Assembly (NCBI RefSeq): GCF_000426505.1
Contig: NZ_AUFM01000021.1
Coordinates: forward strand, 62,001-126,000
Origin: Nisaea denitrificans DSM 18348
GTDB lineage: Bacteria; Pseudomonadota; Alphaproteobacteria; Thalassobaculales; Thalassobaculaceae
Length of the DNA stretch: 64,000 nt
Reading direction: 5' to 3'
Part shown: in pieces, positions 51,259-62,713 of the stretch
Numbering within the stretch: position 1 is the stretch's first letter
Layout of the letters: every line of letters starts with the position of its first letter
Program-made: the position numbers and the translations under genes
The notes under the pieces: generated by a model
Told to the model about the DNA's origin: nothing
Databases searched by the model: none
Seen by the model: only the letters and a program-made list of their open reading frames with translations

Positions 51259-51990
51259 ATGGATCAGACACTAGTCGATACCGTGACGCTTGGAGGCACC
51301 GCCGCCATGGACATGAGCATCTGGGGCTTGTTCATGGCGGCGGACTGGATCGTGAAGACCGTGATGATCATCCTGATCGGTGCGTCGATCTGGAGCTGGG
51401 CGATTATCGTCGATAAGGTTTTGAAAATGCGGCGGCTTTCCAAAGCTGCAGCGCAGTTCGAGGAATCATTCTGGTCCGGCGGCTCGCTTGAGGATCTTTA
51501 TGATCGTATTGGCGGGCAGCCGGGCGATCCGATGACCGGTGTGTTCACGGCAGCAATGCGGGAGTGGCGCCGGTCTGCCGCCAAAGGGCTGACCACGAAA
51601 GGCTCAGACATCCGAGCCAGTCTGCGCCAGCGCATCGAGCAGGTCATGCAGCTCTCGATTTCCCGGGAGATGGATCGCCTCGAAAAACACATGACCTTTC
51701 TTGCTTCGGTCGGCTCCGTCGCTCCTTTCGTCGGGCTGTTCGGCACCGTCTGGGGGATCATGAACAGTTTCCAGTCCATCGCGGCGACCAAGAACACCTC
51801 ACTTGCGGTGGTGGCGCCGGGTATTGCAGAGGCCCTGTTCGCAACGGCCCTTGGCTTGGTCGCGGCTATCCCCGCAGTGATCGCCTACAACAAGATTTCC
51901 ACTGACCTTGGCCGGTATGCGGGGCGCCTGGAAACCTTCTCCAGCGAATTCGCCTCTATCCTGTCCCGTCAGCTTGACGAGGGAGGCTGA
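51259..51990 (+). CDS. tolQ: Tol-Pal proton channel subunit TolQ
   Basis: A 243-aa inner-membrane protein of the MotA/TolQ/ExbB family with three helices: one near 25-50, and two in ASVGSVAPFVGLFGTVWGIM and ALFATALGLVAAIPAVIAYN. With TolR it uses the proton gradient to energise TolA for outer-membrane constriction in division. ATG 51259 follows GGGGAAG. Confidence 0.96.
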   Translation: MDQTLVDTVTLGGTAAMDMSIWGLFMAADWIVKTVMIILIGASIWSWAIIVDKVLKMRRLSKAAAQFEESFWSGGSLEDLYDRIGGQPGDPMTGVFTAAMREWRRSAAKGLTTKGSDIRASLRQRIEQVMQLSISREMDRLEKHMTFLASVGSVAPFVGLFGTVWGIMNSFQSIAATKNTSLAVVAPGIAEALFATALGLVAAIPAVIAYNKISTDLGRYAGRLETFSSEFASILSRQLDEGG

Positions 51991-51993
51991 GCC

Positions 51994-52437
51994 ATGGCCG
52001 CTTCCATGATCGGAGCTGGGCGGGGCGCGCGAGGGCGCTATCGTCCGCTGAGCGAGATCAACGTGACGCCGCTGGTCGACGTTATGCTGGTGCTACTGAT
52101 CGTCTTCATGGTCACCGCGCCGCTGCTGACTGTCGGTGTGCCGGTGGATTTACCGAAAACCAAGGCGGCGCAGCTGACGGATGAGGTTGAGCCGTTGGTT
52201 GTGTCGGTGAACGCGGAAGGTGTGATCTTCCTGCAGGACACTGAAGTGCCAAGGGAAAATCTGGTGCCGAGGCTGAACGCCGTCACCGGGCAGCGACCGG
52301 ATGTGCGGATCTTCGTGCGCGGAGACAAGACGATCCAGTACGGCACGGTGATGGAGGTCATGGGGCTGATCAGCTCCGCCGGCTTCAAGAAAGTCGCGCT
52401 TCTGGCCGAAATTCCGGACAGCAAGGGGACGCGCTGA
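51994..52437 (+). CDS. tolR: Tol-Pal subunit TolR
   Basis: A 147-aa ExbD/TolR protein. One helix with the functional Asp lies in INVTPLVDVMLVLLIVFMV; the periplasmic domain follows (GVPVDLPKTKAAQ). Four bp after tolQ. Confidence 0.96.
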   Translation: MAASMIGAGRGARGRYRPLSEINVTPLVDVMLVLLIVFMVTAPLLTVGVPVDLPKTKAAQLTDEVEPLVVSVNAEGVIFLQDTEVPRENLVPRLNAVTGQRPDVRIFVRGDKTIQYGTVMEVMGLISSAGFKKVALLAEIPDSKGTR

Positions 52438-52441
52438 CGCC

Positions 52442-53410
52442 ATGCGCACCGGGCTCTCCATATCCATTGGCATCCATGTTGCGGTGTTCGCATTTGCATG
52501 GTTCGGCCTGCCCGAACTCCGGAATGACGATATTCTCCCGGAGCAACTGGTCATTGTCGACGTGGTGGATATCTCGGAAGTGACCAATACCCCGACGGCA
52601 GCGGTCGAGCCCGAGAAGGTGGAAGAGCCGAAGCCCAAGGAGCCGGAGCCCGAAGCCCCGAAACCTGCGCCCCCACCACCTGAGGCGGCAGCACCGCCTC
52701 CGCCTCCGCCTCCACCTCCGCCCCCAGCTCCTACACCGGAACCTGCGCCTGAGCCGGTTGCCGAAGTGCCCGAGCCGGAACCAGCGCCGATCCCGAAGCC
52801 CGCGCCCGAGAAGGCGCCTGAGCCGGAGAAGGTTGCGCAGGCCCCGGCGCCCGCGCCGAAACCGCGCCCCAAGCCGCGCGCGCCGGAACCGACGCCGAAA
52901 GAGGCGGAGAAGAAGCCGAAAAAAGATGACAAGAAGCTCGATTTCTCGCGCCTGCTGAAGACGCTTGAGAAGACGGAGCCCGCACAGCCGGTGAAACCGG
53001 AAGAAGAAAAGCCGAAGAAAAAGGCGGATCCCTTGAAGGACGTGCTCGCCAAGCTGCAGGCACCGGCCCGCAGCCGGTCCGACAAGGCGTTCGATCCGGA
53101 GAACAAGGTCTCCATCAGCGAGATCGACGCGGTCCGCCGGCAGATCGCGCAATGCTGGAACGTTCCGGCAGGCGCCAAGGATGCGGAAGATCTCTACATC
53201 GAGATTGCCTTGCAGATGGGGGCAGACGGCACCGTGCGAGATGCGCGGATCGTCGACCAGGCACGGCTGTCCCGGGACGGTTTTTTCCGGAGTGCTGCCG
53301 AAAGCGCAAGGCGCGCTGTGCTGAGCTGCGGCAAGCTTCCGTTGCCGCCTGAAAAATATGAGTCATGGAAAAACATCACCATGACTTTCAATCCGAGGGA
53401 TCTGCTGTGA
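52442..53410 (+). CDS. tolA: Tol-Pal subunit TolA
   Basis: A 322-aa protein. One N-terminal helix ([19 protein letters not shown]) is followed by a long Pro/Glu/Ala/Lys-rich linker (about 50-200, including an 11-Pro-rich stretch). The C-terminal TolA/TonB-like domain begins at [19 protein letters not shown]. It spans the periplasm between TolQR and Pal/TolB. It starts 4 bp after the tolR stop. Confidence 0.93.
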   Translation: MRTGLSISIGIHVAVFAFAWFGLPELRNDDILPEQLVIVDVVDISEVTNTPTAAVEPEKVEEPKPKEPEPEAPKPAPPPPEAAAPPPPPPPPPPPAPTPEPAPEPVAEVPEPEPAPIPKPAPEKAPEPEKVAQAPAPAPKPRPKPRAPEPTPKEAEKKPKKDDKKLDFSRLLKTLEKTEPAQPVKPEEEKPKKKADPLKDVLAKLQAPARSRSDKAFDPENKVSISEIDAVRRQIAQCWNVPAGAKDAEDLYIEIALQMGADGTVRDARIVDQARLSRDGFFRSAAESARRAVLSCGKLPLPPEKYESWKNITMTFNPRDLL

Positions 53411-53445
53411 AGATCCGCGATCACGACCGACTTGAGAGGCCGATC

Positions 53446-54825
53446 ATGAGGTTCGCTGGACCGTCCCGCACTATGGGCACTATGGAGTTTTCGCCTGCTG
53501 CAATGCTTTGGCGGTGGGTACTGCCGGCTCTGCTGCTGGTACTTCTTGCAACAGGCCCGGCCCGGGCCGAGCTGAGGATCGATATCACCCAGGGCAAGGT
53601 TGATCCTTTGCCCGTGGCGGTCTCCGAGTTCACCGGCAACAATAGCGAGAGTGCGCAGATCGGCCGGGATATCGCTGCCGTGATCGCCGCCAACCTGGAG
53701 CGCTCCGGTCTGTTCGCCCCGATCGACAATGCGGCCTTTATCCAGCGCAATGTATCGCTGAGTGCGTTGCCCCGGTTTGGTGACTGGCGCCTGATCAATG
53801 CGCAGGCATTGGTGCATGGTGCGGTGAGCTTCGAGGCGAGCGGCGCTGTGAAAGTCGAGTTCCGTCTCTGGGACGTCTTTGCCGAGCAGCAGATGGTGGC
53901 GAACGCCTACACCACGGTTCCGGCGAACTGGCGCCGTGTCGCCCATATCATCTCCGACGCTATCTACCAGCGCATGACTGGTGAATCCGGCTATTTCGAT
54001 ACCCGTGTCGTCTATATCGCCGAAAGCGGTCCGCCGGACCGCCGGACCAAGCGGCTGGCGATCATGGATCAGGACGGTGCGAACCACCGTTTCCTGACAG
54101 ACGGCAAGGATCTCGTACTGACGCCGCGCTTCTCGCCGACGCTGCAGGAAATCACCTATCTCGCGTATTATAACGACAAGCCGCGGGTCTATATTTTCAA
54201 CATTGAAACCGGGCAGCAGGAAGTGCTGGGAGACTTCCCAGGCATGACCTTCGCGCCGCGTTTCTCGCCGGATGGCAACCGGGTGATCATGAGTATGGCC
54301 CGGAACGGTATCACCGACATTTACACGATGGATCTCGCAACCCGGCGGGTGCGTCGTCTGACCGATAGCCCGTCGATCGATACATCGCCGACCTTCGCAC
54401 CGGATGGCGGTCAGGTGACCTTCAACTCCGATCGTGGCGGCAGCCAGCAGATCTACGTGATGGATGCGAACGGCAGCAATGTGAGGCGAATCAGTTTTGG
54501 CAAAGGGCGCTATGCCACGCCGGTCTGGTCTCCACGTGGCGACCTTATTGCCTTTACCAAAATCGTCGGCGGTCAGTTCTATATCGGGGTGATGCGGCCG
54601 GACGGAACCGGTGAGCGTCTGCTCTCCCAGGGCTATCTCGTGGAGGCGCCGACATGGGCACCGAATGGCCGGGTTCTTATATATTTCAAGCAGTTTCCAT
54701 CGGATTCTTCTGGCCGAGGGGGCAAAACCAAACTCTACTCCGTTGACCTCACAGGATATAACGAGCGCGAGATTGTCACACCTGTGGATGCTTCCGATCC
54801 CGCATGGTCGCCCTTGATTCCTTAG
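53446..54825 (+). CDS. tolB: Tol-Pal periplasmic protein TolB
   Basis: A 459-aa protein: signal peptide ([14 protein letters not shown], cleavage after ARA), an N-terminal TolB domain ([20 protein letters not shown]), and a six-bladed WD40-like propeller seen as repeats such as [16 protein letters not shown] and [19 protein letters not shown] 53446 has GAGAGG 6 nt upstream; a GTG at 53407 overlapping the tolA stop is possible. It binds Pal in the periplasm. Confidence 0.94.
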   Translation: MRFAGPSRTMGTMEFSPAAMLWRWVLPALLLVLLATGPARAELRIDITQGKVDPLPVAVSEFTGNNSESAQIGRDIAAVIAANLERSGLFAPIDNAAFIQRNVSLSALPRFGDWRLINAQALVHGAVSFEASGAVKVEFRLWDVFAEQQMVANAYTTVPANWRRVAHIISDAIYQRMTGESGYFDTRVVYIAESGPPDRRTKRLAIMDQDGANHRFLTDGKDLVLTPRFSPTLQEITYLAYYNDKPRVYIFNIETGQQEVLGDFPGMTFAPRFSPDGNRVIMSMARNGITDIYTMDLATRRVRRLTDSPSIDTSPTFAPDGGQVTFNSDRGGSQQIYVMDANGSNVRRISFGKGRYATPVWSPRGDLIAFTKIVGGQFYIGVMRPDGTGERLLSQGYLVEAPTWAPNGRVLIYFKQFPSDSSGRGGKTKLYSVDLTGYNEREIVTPVDASDPAWSPLIP

Positions 54826-54990
54826 CGGCATGCAAATATATTTTTCTCGACAAGCCTTCTCCGGTAATGAGCGGGTATCGCCATCCGTAGAAATCTGTTA
54901 GAGAACACAAAGGATTGGCGCGTCCGGTTAGAGTCTAAGGGGCACGGCCGTAAACTTGGATCGAAGGCTCACTTCTGTGGGGGTTAAAGA

Positions 54991-55509
54991 ATGGCAATGA
55001 AGTTTCTTTCAATCGTGGCTGCGGGTCTCCTCGTCGCCGCGTGCTCGACCGACCAGGAAACGGCGTCCCAGTCGGGCGGCGCGGGTTCGACTGTACCGGC
55101 TGCGAATCAGCCCTCGACATCATCAGCCTCGACAGGGGCTGTTACGGCTGCTCCGGGTTCGCGCGAAGAGTTCGTCGCCGAAGTCGGCGACCGGGTGTTC
55201 TTCGGGTTCGATAAGTACGACCTGACTCCGGAAGCCCGTACGACGCTTGAGCGTCAGGCTTTCTGGCTGCGTAAGTATCCGAGCGCGACCGTGACCATCG
55301 AAGGACATTGCGATGAGCGCGGTACCCGGGAATACAATCTGGGCCTTGGCGAGCGTCGTGCCAGTGCAGCAAAAGATTATCTGATCGCGCTTGGCGTCGA
55401 TGCCGGTCGTGTCAGCACCATCAGCTACGGCAAAGAGCGTCCGGTTGCTTTCGGCAGCAATGAAGAAGCATGGGCACAGAACCGTCGCGGTGTGACCACC
55501 ATCAATTAA
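54991..55509 (+). CDS. pal: peptidoglycan-associated lipoprotein Pal
   Basis: A 172-aa lipoprotein. The lipobox is VAAC, with Cys18 as lipid anchor, after a short signal. A Ser/Ala/Thr-rich linker leads to the OmpA-like domain: VFFGFDKYDLTPEARTTLER, then IEGHCDERGTREYNLGLGER, the peptidoglycan-binding motif. It is 165 bp after tolB, so it may have its own promoter. A strong terminator follows. Confidence 0.96.
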   Translation: MAMKFLSIVAAGLLVAACSTDQETASQSGGAGSTVPAANQPSTSSASTGAVTAAPGSREEFVAEVGDRVFFGFDKYDLTPEARTTLERQAFWLRKYPSATVTIEGHCDERGTREYNLGLGERRASAAKDYLIALGVDAGRVSTISYGKERPVAFGSNEEAWAQNRRGVTTIN

Positions 55510-55537
55510 GGCTTTGGCCTGCCCGCTTGAGTTAGAC

Positions 55538-55576
55538 CGCGCCGGTCTGGTTTTCCAGACCGGCGCGTTGTCTTTT
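55538..55576 (+). terminator. terminator after pal
   Basis: CGCGCCGGTCTGG and CCAGACCGGCGCG form a perfect 13-bp stem with loop TTTT, followed by TTGTCTTTT. Confidence 0.92.
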
Positions 55577-55699
55577 GTGGAGGCGGAATTGCCTGCACTC
55601 CGATGGCAGCCGTGCCTTATTCCTGCTCGATTGGCGGGTTAGATGTGACGGTCGCGACGATTGTGAGACTCGACGATAGTGAGACTGGGAGTTCGAGAG

Positions 55700-56773
55700 A
55701 TGACGAGCCGGTTCGTATTTGGCGGAGCATGCACGATTGGTGCTGCGGTCCTTATGGTCCTCGCCCTGACGGCGCTGCCGGCAGCCGCGCAGGACGTCCA
55801 GAACTTGCTGAACCGTATCGACCGGATGGAGCGCGACATGCAGGACCTGCAGCGCCAGCTCTATCGCGGCAGCGGCACGGGCATCACGGCGACACCTGTG
55901 ACCCCGGCACCGATCACGTCCGGGACGTCAACGACCTCGGCCGCCGCGGGCAATCAGGGCGCAGGCTTTGATACAAGCTATGCCGCCCGTGTTGAAGTCC
56001 GTCTGCAACAGCTCGAAACCCTGATCCGCTCTCTCACCGGTAAGATCGAGGAAGTTGAGTTCGAGGTGGAACAGAATTCCGGCCGTATCGACCGGTTGGT
56101 GCGTGACATCGATTTCAGGCTCCAGGCGCTCGAACGTGGCGGTGTTCCGGTACAGACAGGATCTGTCGAGGGCAATTCGAACAATGCCGCGGCTGGACCG
56201 GCGTCGACGGAGACGCCGGCCGCGGGCCAGGGGCAAGGCGTTCTGGGTTATCTGAAGCAGTCCGAGGTCAAGGCTCTCGATAATGCGCCGGCTCCCGCCA
56301 CGGAGGCTAAACAGCCTCCTGCGCCTGCCAGAGCTCCCGAGACCGTCGCAAGCGCACCTTCGGCTGTTCCCCAGCAGATCCTGCCCGACGGCTCCCCCGA
56401 AGAGCAGTACAAGCACGCCTTTGCCTATCTGCAGAAGCAGGACTTCCAATCTGCCGAGCAGGCGCTCAGCGCATTCCTCGACCGTCATCCAAAGAGCCCG
56501 CTGGCCGGTAATGCGATCTACTGGCTCGGGGAGACCTATTATGTGCGTAAGGATTTCGCCAATGCGGCCAAGACCTTCGCCAAGGGCTATACGGAATACC
56601 CGGGCAGCTCCAAGACCGCCGATAATCTGCTGAAACTCGGTTTCTCTCTGGCCCGGATGGATCGGAAGGAAGATGCCTGCGTCACCTTCGATCAGCTGAA
56701 GACCGACTTCCCGAACGCTTCGGCCAATATCAAGCGCCGGGCGGAGACGGAACGGCAGCGGATCGGCTGCTAG
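55700..56773 (+). CDS. cpoB: cell division coordinator CpoB / YbgF
   Basis: A 357-aa periplasmic protein. Signal peptide to AAA near residue 30, then a coiled coil (VQNLLNRIDRMERDMQDLQR, and a second at about 105-150), a Pro/Ala linker, and C-terminal TPR repeats (EEQYKHAFAYLQKQDFQSAE, AIYWLGETYYVRKDF). It links peptidoglycan synthesis to Tol-Pal constriction. ATG 55700 is used; the frame is open a little further upstream. Confidence 0.92.
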   Translation: MTSRFVFGGACTIGAAVLMVLALTALPAAAQDVQNLLNRIDRMERDMQDLQRQLYRGSGTGITATPVTPAPITSGTSTTSAAAGNQGAGFDTSYAARVEVRLQQLETLIRSLTGKIEEVEFEVEQNSGRIDRLVRDIDFRLQALERGGVPVQTGSVEGNSNNAAAGPASTETPAAGQGQGVLGYLKQSEVKALDNAPAPATEAKQPPAPARAPETVASAPSAVPQQILPDGSPEEQYKHAFAYLQKQDFQSAEQALSAFLDRHPKSPLAGNAIYWLGETYYVRKDFANAAKTFAKGYTEYPGSSKTADNLLKLGFSLARMDRKEDACVTFDQLKTDFPNASANIKRRAETERQRIGC

Positions 56774-56810
56774 CGCATCCCCGGGTAGTGGGAGAAAACG
56801 ACTGTCCGGC

Positions 56811-58166
56811 TTGAAACCAGTCTCGGACTCCGAATTCGAGGCGCTTCTCAAGGACGCCGATCCGGCGCTCGCCTCTGCCGGACCTTCAGTCTTTATTGCC
56901 GGAGTGTCGGGCGGCGCGGACAGCATGGCTCTATGCCTGATGCTGGCGCACTGGTGCCGGGCCCGAGGGCATCGTCTCGTTGCCGTAACTGTTGATCACG
57001 CGCTGCGAGCGGACTCCGCTGCGGAAGCCCGTCGGGTATCTGGCTGGTTGGCGGCGCGCGGGATCGAACACGAGATCCTGTCATGGTCCGGGACGAAACC
57101 GTCTGCCGGATTGCAGGCGGCAGCCCGTTCGGCGCGGTTTGCGCTTCTGACGGATCATGCGCTGTCTCTTGGGGCCCAAGCGCTATTCCTCGCACACCAT
57201 ATGCAGGATCAGGCCGAGACCATGGCGATGCGGCTTGCGCGCGGCAGCGGCCCGGACGGGCTGGCCGGTATCCGGCCAAGGCAGATGCGCGGTGGCATTG
57301 CTGTCCTGCGCCCGCTGCTGGGCCTGCCGCCGGTTCGGCTCCGCGCTCATTGCCTCGCCGAGGCGCAAGCCTGGGTCGAGGACCCGAGCAACCGTGACCG
57401 GCGTTTCGAACGGGTTCGGGTTCGTCAGAGCGCGCAGGGAATGACGGATGCTGGGCTGGATGCGCACCAACTCAATCGCCTTGCGCGGGTATTCGGACGG
57501 CTGAGGGACTGGAGTGAGGCCCGACTGGCAGGCTTTCTGACTGAGTTCGCTGACCTGGACCCGCGCGGATTCGCCGTGCTCGATCGTTCTGCTGCTCTGA
57601 ATTTGCCGCTGCCGTTGCGTGCCAAACTGCTCTCCGGATTGCTGCAATCGATCGGCGGGCTGGATTATCCGCCACGCGCAGAGCGTATGAAGCGTTTTTT
57701 GAGGTGGCTGGATGATGGCGTTGGCGATCGGGTCACACTCGGAGGCTGCCTCGTCTGGCGCGGCCGGTCGGACAGGCTCTGGATTGCCAGGGAAACACCA
57801 CGAGAAACCGGCCCGGAAATGCTGCGGAGCCAGGGTGTGAGCCGTTGGGACGGACGTTTTGACGTCACCTGGTCAGGTGCGCAGCCGGCCTGGATTCACA
57901 TGCTGGAACGCAGGGGTGAGCGCCGTTTACGGCTGACCGGGGCGGCCGCGAAGACCTCCGTGGCGCTTCCAGCGGGCATTCGCGCGTCACTTCCTGCTGT
58001 AACTGACCTTGACGGGCGTCTCTTTGCCCCCCACCTTTCGGACACATGGACAAGTCGGCGGCCCTTGGAGGCTGGTTTGTTCCACATTGAATTTCGTCCA
58101 GCTGTGCCATGGGTAGCCGACGCTTTCCGGGCCAGCAGGGATGACAGGGCCGTGACGAACGACTAA
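56811..58166 (+). CDS. tilS: tRNA(Ile)-lysidine synthase
   Basis: A 451-aa enzyme. The PP-loop [16 protein letters not shown] (SGGADS at 33-38) is followed by [16 protein letters not shown] and [20 protein letters not shown]. It converts the wobble C of tRNA-Ile(CAU) to lysidine. TTG 56811 is the only early start in frame and has GGAG some distance upstream; the true start is uncertain. It lies between cpoB and ftsH, the common alphaproteobacterial order. Confidence 0.92.
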   Translation: MKPVSDSEFEALLKDADPALASAGPSVFIAGVSGGADSMALCLMLAHWCRARGHRLVAVTVDHALRADSAAEARRVSGWLAARGIEHEILSWSGTKPSAGLQAAARSARFALLTDHALSLGAQALFLAHHMQDQAETMAMRLARGSGPDGLAGIRPRQMRGGIAVLRPLLGLPPVRLRAHCLAEAQAWVEDPSNRDRRFERVRVRQSAQGMTDAGLDAHQLNRLARVFGRLRDWSEARLAGFLTEFADLDPRGFAVLDRSAALNLPLPLRAKLLSGLLQSIGGLDYPPRAERMKRFLRWLDDGVGDRVTLGGCLVWRGRSDRLWIARETPRETGPEMLRSQGVSRWDGRFDVTWSGAQPAWIHMLERRGERRLRLTGAAAKTSVALPAGIRASLPAVTDLDGRLFAPHLSDTWTSRRPLEAGLFHIEFRPAVPWVADAFRASRDDRAVTND

Positions 58167-58213
58167 GAATGGGCCGTCCGGCTGAACAGGAACCCTACCG
58201 AGGCATAATCGGC

Positions 58214-60148
58214 GTGAACAATTTCGGCAAGAATCTCGCACTCTGGATTATCGTAGGCGTCCTGCTCGTGGCGCTATTCAATCTATTCCAAAGTTCGAAC
58301 AAACCTGGTGGATATCCGAATTTCGCATTTTCGGATTTCCTTAGCTCGGTGGAGTCCGGTCGGGTGACCGACGTCGTGATCCAGGGCAATACCATCAAGG
58401 GTCACTTCAGCGACGGGCGCACTTTTGCGACCTACGCCCCGAACGATCCTGGTCTGGTGGACCGGCTCAAGGAAGGGGGCGTGCGGATTGCCGCTGCGCC
58501 GCCTGAAGAGGGCATGTCCGGCCTGCTCGGCATCCTGATCTCCTGGTTCCCGATGCTGCTGTTCATCGGCGTGTGGATCTTCTTCATGCGCCAGATGCAG
58601 GGCGGCGGCGGCAAAGCCATGGGCTTTGGCAAGAGCCGGGCTCGGCTGCTGACGGAGAAAGTCGGACGGGTCACCTTTGACGATGTCGCCGGTATCGACG
58701 AAGCCAAGACCGAGCTCGAAGAGATTGTCGAGTTCCTGAAGGACCCGCAGCGCTTCCAGCGTCTCGGCGGCAAGATCCCGAAGGGCTGTCTGCTGGTGGG
58801 CCCTCCGGGTACCGGTAAGACGCTGCTGGCCCGCGCCATCGCTGGCGAAGCGAATGTGCCCTTCTTCACCATTTCCGGCTCAGACTTTGTCGAGATGTTC
58901 GTTGGCGTCGGCGCCAGCCGTGTTCGCGACATGTTCGAGCAGGGCAAGAAGAACGCACCCTGCATCATCTTCATCGATGAAATCGACGCTGTCGGTCGTC
59001 ATCGCGGCGCCGGTCTCGGCGGCGGCAATGACGAGCGTGAGCAGACCCTGAACCAGTTGCTGGTCGAGATGGACGGTTTCGAGGCGAATGAGGGCGTGAT
59101 CCTGATCGCTGCCACCAACCGCCCGGACGTGCTTGACCCGGCGCTGCTGCGTCCCGGTCGCTTCGACCGTCAGGTCGTTGTGCCGAACCCGGATATCCTG
59201 GGCCGTGAGCGCATCCTGAAAGTGCATATGCGCAAGGTGCCGCTGGGTCCGGACGTCGATGCCAAGGTTATCGCGCGCGGTACCCCGGGCTTCTCCGGCG
59301 CCGATCTTGCGAACCTCGTGAACGAAGCAGCCCTGCTCGCCGCCCGCAAGGGCAAGCGCGTGGTCGCCATGGCGGAGTTCGAGGAAGCCAAGGACAAGGT
59401 TATGATGGGCGCGGAACGCCGCTCCATGGTCATGACCGACGAGGAAAAGGCGCTGACGGCCTATCATGAAGCCGGCCACGCCGTGGTCGCGCTGCATTGC
59501 CCGGACAGCGACCCGATCCATAAGGCGACGATCATCCCGCGTGGCCGTGCCCTCGGTATGGTTATGCGTCTGCCGGAAGGTGACCGGATCTCGCTATCCC
59601 GTGCCAAGCTCTATGCGGATCTGCAGGTTGCCTGTGGCGGCCGGCTCGCCGAGGAGCTTGTCTTCGGGGAAGAGCGGGTCACAACCGGTGCCTCCTCCGA
59701 TATCCGGATGGTCTCCGACATGGCGCGCCGCATGGTCACCGAGTGGGGCCTCAGCGACAAACTCGGCTTCCTGGCCTATTCGCAGGACCAGCAGGAAGTC
59801 TTCCTCGGTCATTCCGTGACCCAGCAGAAGAACGTTTCCGATGCGACCGCGAAGGTGATCGACGAGGAAATCCGCCGGATCGTGGATGGCGCCTACAGCG
59901 ACGCCCGCCGCATTCTGGAAGAAAACTACAACGAGCTGGAAACGCTGGCCAAGGGGCTGCTCGAATACGAGACCCTCTCGGGCGACGAAATCAAAGCCCT
60001 GCTTGCTGGCGAAAGCCTGGTGAAGAACAACAAGGAAGACGGACCGAAGCCGGGGGCCGGCCGCCGTTCGTCGGTGCCGACCGGCGGCAAGGAAGACACC
60101 GGGAAGACCGGTGGGGGCCTAGAGCCCGATCCGCAGCCCGGCGAGTAA
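58214..60148 (+). CDS. ftsH: ATP-dependent zinc metalloprotease FtsH
   Basis: A 644-aa membrane protease. Two helices (about 6-25 and 98-120) enclose a periplasmic domain. Walker A GPPGTGKT is at 196-203, Walker [12 protein letters not shown] follows, and the zinc site HEAGH is at 418-422. GTG 58214 gives the usual [11 protein letters not shown] start; an ORF start 15 codons earlier is less likely. It degrades misassembled membrane proteins and regulatory proteins. Confidence 0.97.
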   Translation: MNNFGKNLALWIIVGVLLVALFNLFQSSNKPGGYPNFAFSDFLSSVESGRVTDVVIQGNTIKGHFSDGRTFATYAPNDPGLVDRLKEGGVRIAAAPPEEGMSGLLGILISWFPMLLFIGVWIFFMRQMQGGGGKAMGFGKSRARLLTEKVGRVTFDDVAGIDEAKTELEEIVEFLKDPQRFQRLGGKIPKGCLLVGPPGTGKTLLARAIAGEANVPFFTISGSDFVEMFVGVGASRVRDMFEQGKKNAPCIIFIDEIDAVGRHRGAGLGGGNDEREQTLNQLLVEMDGFEANEGVILIAATNRPDVLDPALLRPGRFDRQVVVPNPDILGRERILKVHMRKVPLGPDVDAKVIARGTPGFSGADLANLVNEAALLAARKGKRVVAMAEFEEAKDKVMMGAERRSMVMTDEEKALTAYHEAGHAVVALHCPDSDPIHKATIIPRGRALGMVMRLPEGDRISLSRAKLYADLQVACGGRLAEELVFGEERVTTGASSDIRMVSDMARRMVTEWGLSDKLGFLAYSQDQQEVFLGHSVTQQKNVSDATAKVIDEEIRRIVDGAYSDARRILEENYNELETLAKGLLEYETLSGDEIKALLAGESLVKNNKEDGPKPGAGRRSSVPTGGKEDTGKTGGGLEPDPQPGE

Positions 60149-60151
60149 TTC

Positions 60152-61285
60152 ATGACCGACATTCTAAAAGAGGCCGCGCTGATGCGCGGCCTTTTGCCGT
60201 CCGGGGCCAGAGTTCGCCTCGCACCGACCGGTATCGTCTGGGGTGAGATGGCGGACCGGCTCCTGAAGGCCGGACTTGGCCGCCCCCTGGCTGGCGGCCC
60301 CGCCGCATTCTCCGCCGTCGAGATCATTGCCCGTTCCGCAGATGCCATTCACCTGCTGGGACCCGCCCCGCTTGATGCGACCACTGTCTGGGCTGAGGGC
60401 GAAGGGATCGGCGCCATCTTCGATCAACAACTCGACCTCATCAGCGCGCCGCGTCCTGCGCTTGCCGGATTGCCGGCGGATCGCCCCCTGATCATGGGCA
60501 TCGTCAATGTGACGCCGGACAGTTTTTCCGACGGCGGCGACTTTGCTGCGACGAATGATGCCGTGGATCATGCATTCGAGCTGCTGATGCAAGGCGCGGA
60601 CATTCTCGATATCGGCGGGGAGTCCACCCGGCCGGGCGCCGATCCGGTACCGGTAACGGAAGAGCTGCGCCGGGTGGTGCCGGTGATCGAGGGTATTCGT
60701 CGCCGGTCCGGGGCGAAGCGCCCGGTGATCAGCGTCGACACGCGGCGCTCGGACGTGATGCGGGCCGCGCTCAAAGCCGGGGCGGACATCGTCAACGATG
60801 TGACAGGGCTCGCCGATCCGGAAAGCCGCCGCATTGTCGCGGAAGCGAAGGTCCCGGTAATGCTGATGCATATGCGGGGCGAGCCGCAGACCATGCAGAG
60901 CGAGGCTCAGTACGATTTCACCCCTCTGCAGATGCTGGAGGAGCTGGAGCAACGGGTGTTGGAGGCCGAGCAGGCCGGCATCCCGCGTGAGCGTATCGTC
61001 GTTGACCCCGGTATCGGATTCGCCAAGAACACGGACCAGAACCTCGAAGTGCTGGCCCGGCTTGGCCTGTTGCACGGATTCGGCTGCACCGTTCTTCTCG
61101 GCGCGTCGCGCAAGAAGATGATCGCCAATATCAGCCGGGACGAGCCGGCAAAGGAACGAGTGCCGGGCTCGCTCGCCATTGCCCTTGCCGGTGTGGAGCA
61201 GGGCGTCCAGATCGTCCGGGTGCACGATGTTGCCGAGACCGTGCAGGCGCTAAAAGTCTGGGCGGGAATCGCCGGTCGGCGGTAA
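60152..61285 (+). CDS. folP: dihydropteroate synthase
   Basis: A 377-aa enzyme. The DHPS barrel begins near residue 110 with [55 protein letters not shown] and LGASRKKMI follow. It condenses p-aminobenzoate with the pterin pyrophosphate in folate synthesis. The N-terminal extension of about 105 residues is longer than in E. coli FolP. Because a terminator hairpin covers codons 5-15, the real start may be ATG 60248 ([11 protein letters not shown]), after GGGGTGAG. Confidence 0.93.
   Translation: MTDILKEAALMRGLLPSGARVRLAPTGIVWGEMADRLLKAGLGRPLAGGPAAFSAVEIIARSADAIHLLGPAPLDATTVWAEGEGIGAIFDQQLDLISAPRPALAGLPADRPLIMGIVNVTPDSFSDGGDFAATNDAVDHAFELLMQGADILDIGGESTRPGADPVPVTEELRRVVPVIEGIRRRSGAKRPVISVDTRRSDVMRAALKAGADIVNDVTGLADPESRRIVAEAKVPVMLMHMRGEPQTMQSEAQYDFTPLQMLEELEQRVLEAEQAGIPRERIVVDPGIGFAKNTDQNLEVLARLGLLHGFGCTVLLGASRKKMIANISRDEPAKERVPGSLAIALAGVEQGVQIVRVHDVAETVQALKVWAGIAGRR
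60166..60195 (+). terminator. terminator-like hairpin at the 5' end of folP
   Basis: GGCCGCGC-TGAT-GCGCGGCC (60172-60191) has an A-rich 5' side and TTTT after it: a complete intrinsic terminator 18 bp past ftsH, but inside the first codons of the folP frame from ATG 60152. Confidence 0.7.
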
Positions 61286-61329
61286 GCTGCGGTGCTCGCT
61301 CCAGTCATTCTGATATTGCTTGGAACTTC

Positions 61330-62694
61330 ATGACCAGAAATCTCTTCGGAACCGACGGCATCAGAGGCACCGCAAATGCCGAGCCGATGACAGCCGAGAC
61401 AGCGCTTCGCGTGGCCATGGCGGCCGGCCGTCACTTCGTGCACAGCAACGGCAGGCCGAAGACCGGACACCGGCCGCTGGCGGTGATCGGCAAGGACACG
61501 CGGCTCTCGGGCTACATGCTGGAGCCGGCAATGGTGGCGGGGTTCACCTCGATCGGGATGGATGTGGTGCTGCTTGGCCCGCTTCCCACCCCGGCCGTGG
61601 CGAGCCTGACCCGCTCCCTGCGGGCCGATCTCGGCGTCATGCTCTCCGCCTCGCACAATCCCTATCAGGATAACGGAATCAAGCTGTTTGGCCCGGACGG
61701 CTTCAAGCTGTCGGACGAGGTCGAGCACGAGATCGAGAACCGGATCGATACGCTGGGCGCCGAGGACAGGGCATCGGCGGACCGACTCGGCAAGGTCCGG
61801 CGGCTGGAGGATGCCCAGGGCCGTTATATCGAGATTGCCAAGAACACGTTCCCGAAGGGCATGCGGCTCGAGGGCCTGAAGCTGGTGGTCGATTGCGCCA
61901 ACGGTGCCGCCTACAAGGTCGCGCCGCGCGTTCTGTTCGAGCTTGGCGCCGAGGTGATCGAGATCGGGGTATCTCCCAACGGCACGAATATCAATGCCGG
62001 CTGCGGTGCCACGGCCCCGGATGCCATGTGCAAAGCGGTGACGGAGAATGGCGCGCATCTGGGCATTGCGCTGGATGGCGATGCGGATCGCCTGATCATG
62101 GCAGACGAGCATGGCCGGATCATCGACGGTGACCAGATCATGGGGCTGATCGCGACGTCTTGGGCGGAAGCCGGGCTGTTGCGTGGTAACGCGCTGATCA
62201 CCACCGTGATGAGCAATCTCGGCCTGGAGAAACATCTCGAAGGCATCGGCGTTGCCATGCACCGGACCAAGGTGGGCGACCGTTATGTGCTGGAGCATAT
62301 GCGCTCCGGTGATTTCAATCTTGGCGGCGAGCAATCCGGCCACATGATCATGAGCGAGCATGCGACGACCGGCGACGGGCTGATCGCGGCGCTTCAGGTG
62401 TTGGCGGTGCTGATTTCGTCCGGCAAGCCAATGAGCGAGGTCGCCTCGGTCTTCTCGCCCTTGCCGCAATTGCTGAAGAACGTGCGGTATTCGGGTGAGC
62501 CGCCACTGGATGCAGAGACCGTCAAGAATGCGATCCGGGAAGGCGAGGGGCGTCTGGCCGGAAGTGGCCGGGTGCTGATCCGGAAATCCGGGACCGAGCC
62601 GCTGATCCGGGTCATGGCCGAGGGCGCGGACGAAAAGCTCGTCGCGAATGTGGTGGACGATATTGTACGGGAGATTGAGCGTGCCGCAGGTTGA
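61330..62694 (+). CDS. glmM: phosphoglucosamine mutase
   Basis: A 454-aa alpha-D-phosphohexomutase. [19 protein letters not shown] is the GlmM start. The phosphoserine loop [15 protein letters not shown] has catalytic Ser108; metal loop [11 protein letters not shown]; sugar loop GGEQSGH; phosphate loop [11 protein letters not shown]. It makes glucosamine-1-phosphate for peptidoglycan and LPS. 44 bp after folP. Confidence 0.97.
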   Translation: MTRNLFGTDGIRGTANAEPMTAETALRVAMAAGRHFVHSNGRPKTGHRPLAVIGKDTRLSGYMLEPAMVAGFTSIGMDVVLLGPLPTPAVASLTRSLRADLGVMLSASHNPYQDNGIKLFGPDGFKLSDEVEHEIENRIDTLGAEDRASADRLGKVRRLEDAQGRYIEIAKNTFPKGMRLEGLKLVVDCANGAAYKVAPRVLFELGAEVIEIGVSPNGTNINAGCGATAPDAMCKAVTENGAHLGIALDGDADRLIMADEHGRIIDGDQIMGLIATSWAEAGLLRGNALITTVMSNLGLEKHLEGIGVAMHRTKVGDRYVLEHMRSGDFNLGGEQSGHMIMSEHATTGDGLIAALQVLAVLISSGKPMSEVASVFSPLPQLLKNVRYSGEPPLDAETVKNAIREGEGRLAGSGRVLIRKSGTEPLIRVMAEGADEKLVANVVDDIVREIERAAG

Positions 62695-62713
62695 TGCAAC
62701 AGGCTCCAGCGAA

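Noticed and set aside
52150-53178. Gly/Ser/Phe-rich minus-strand frame resembling a repeat protein
   Set aside because: It is the reverse of the Pro/Glu-rich TolA linker, not a gene.
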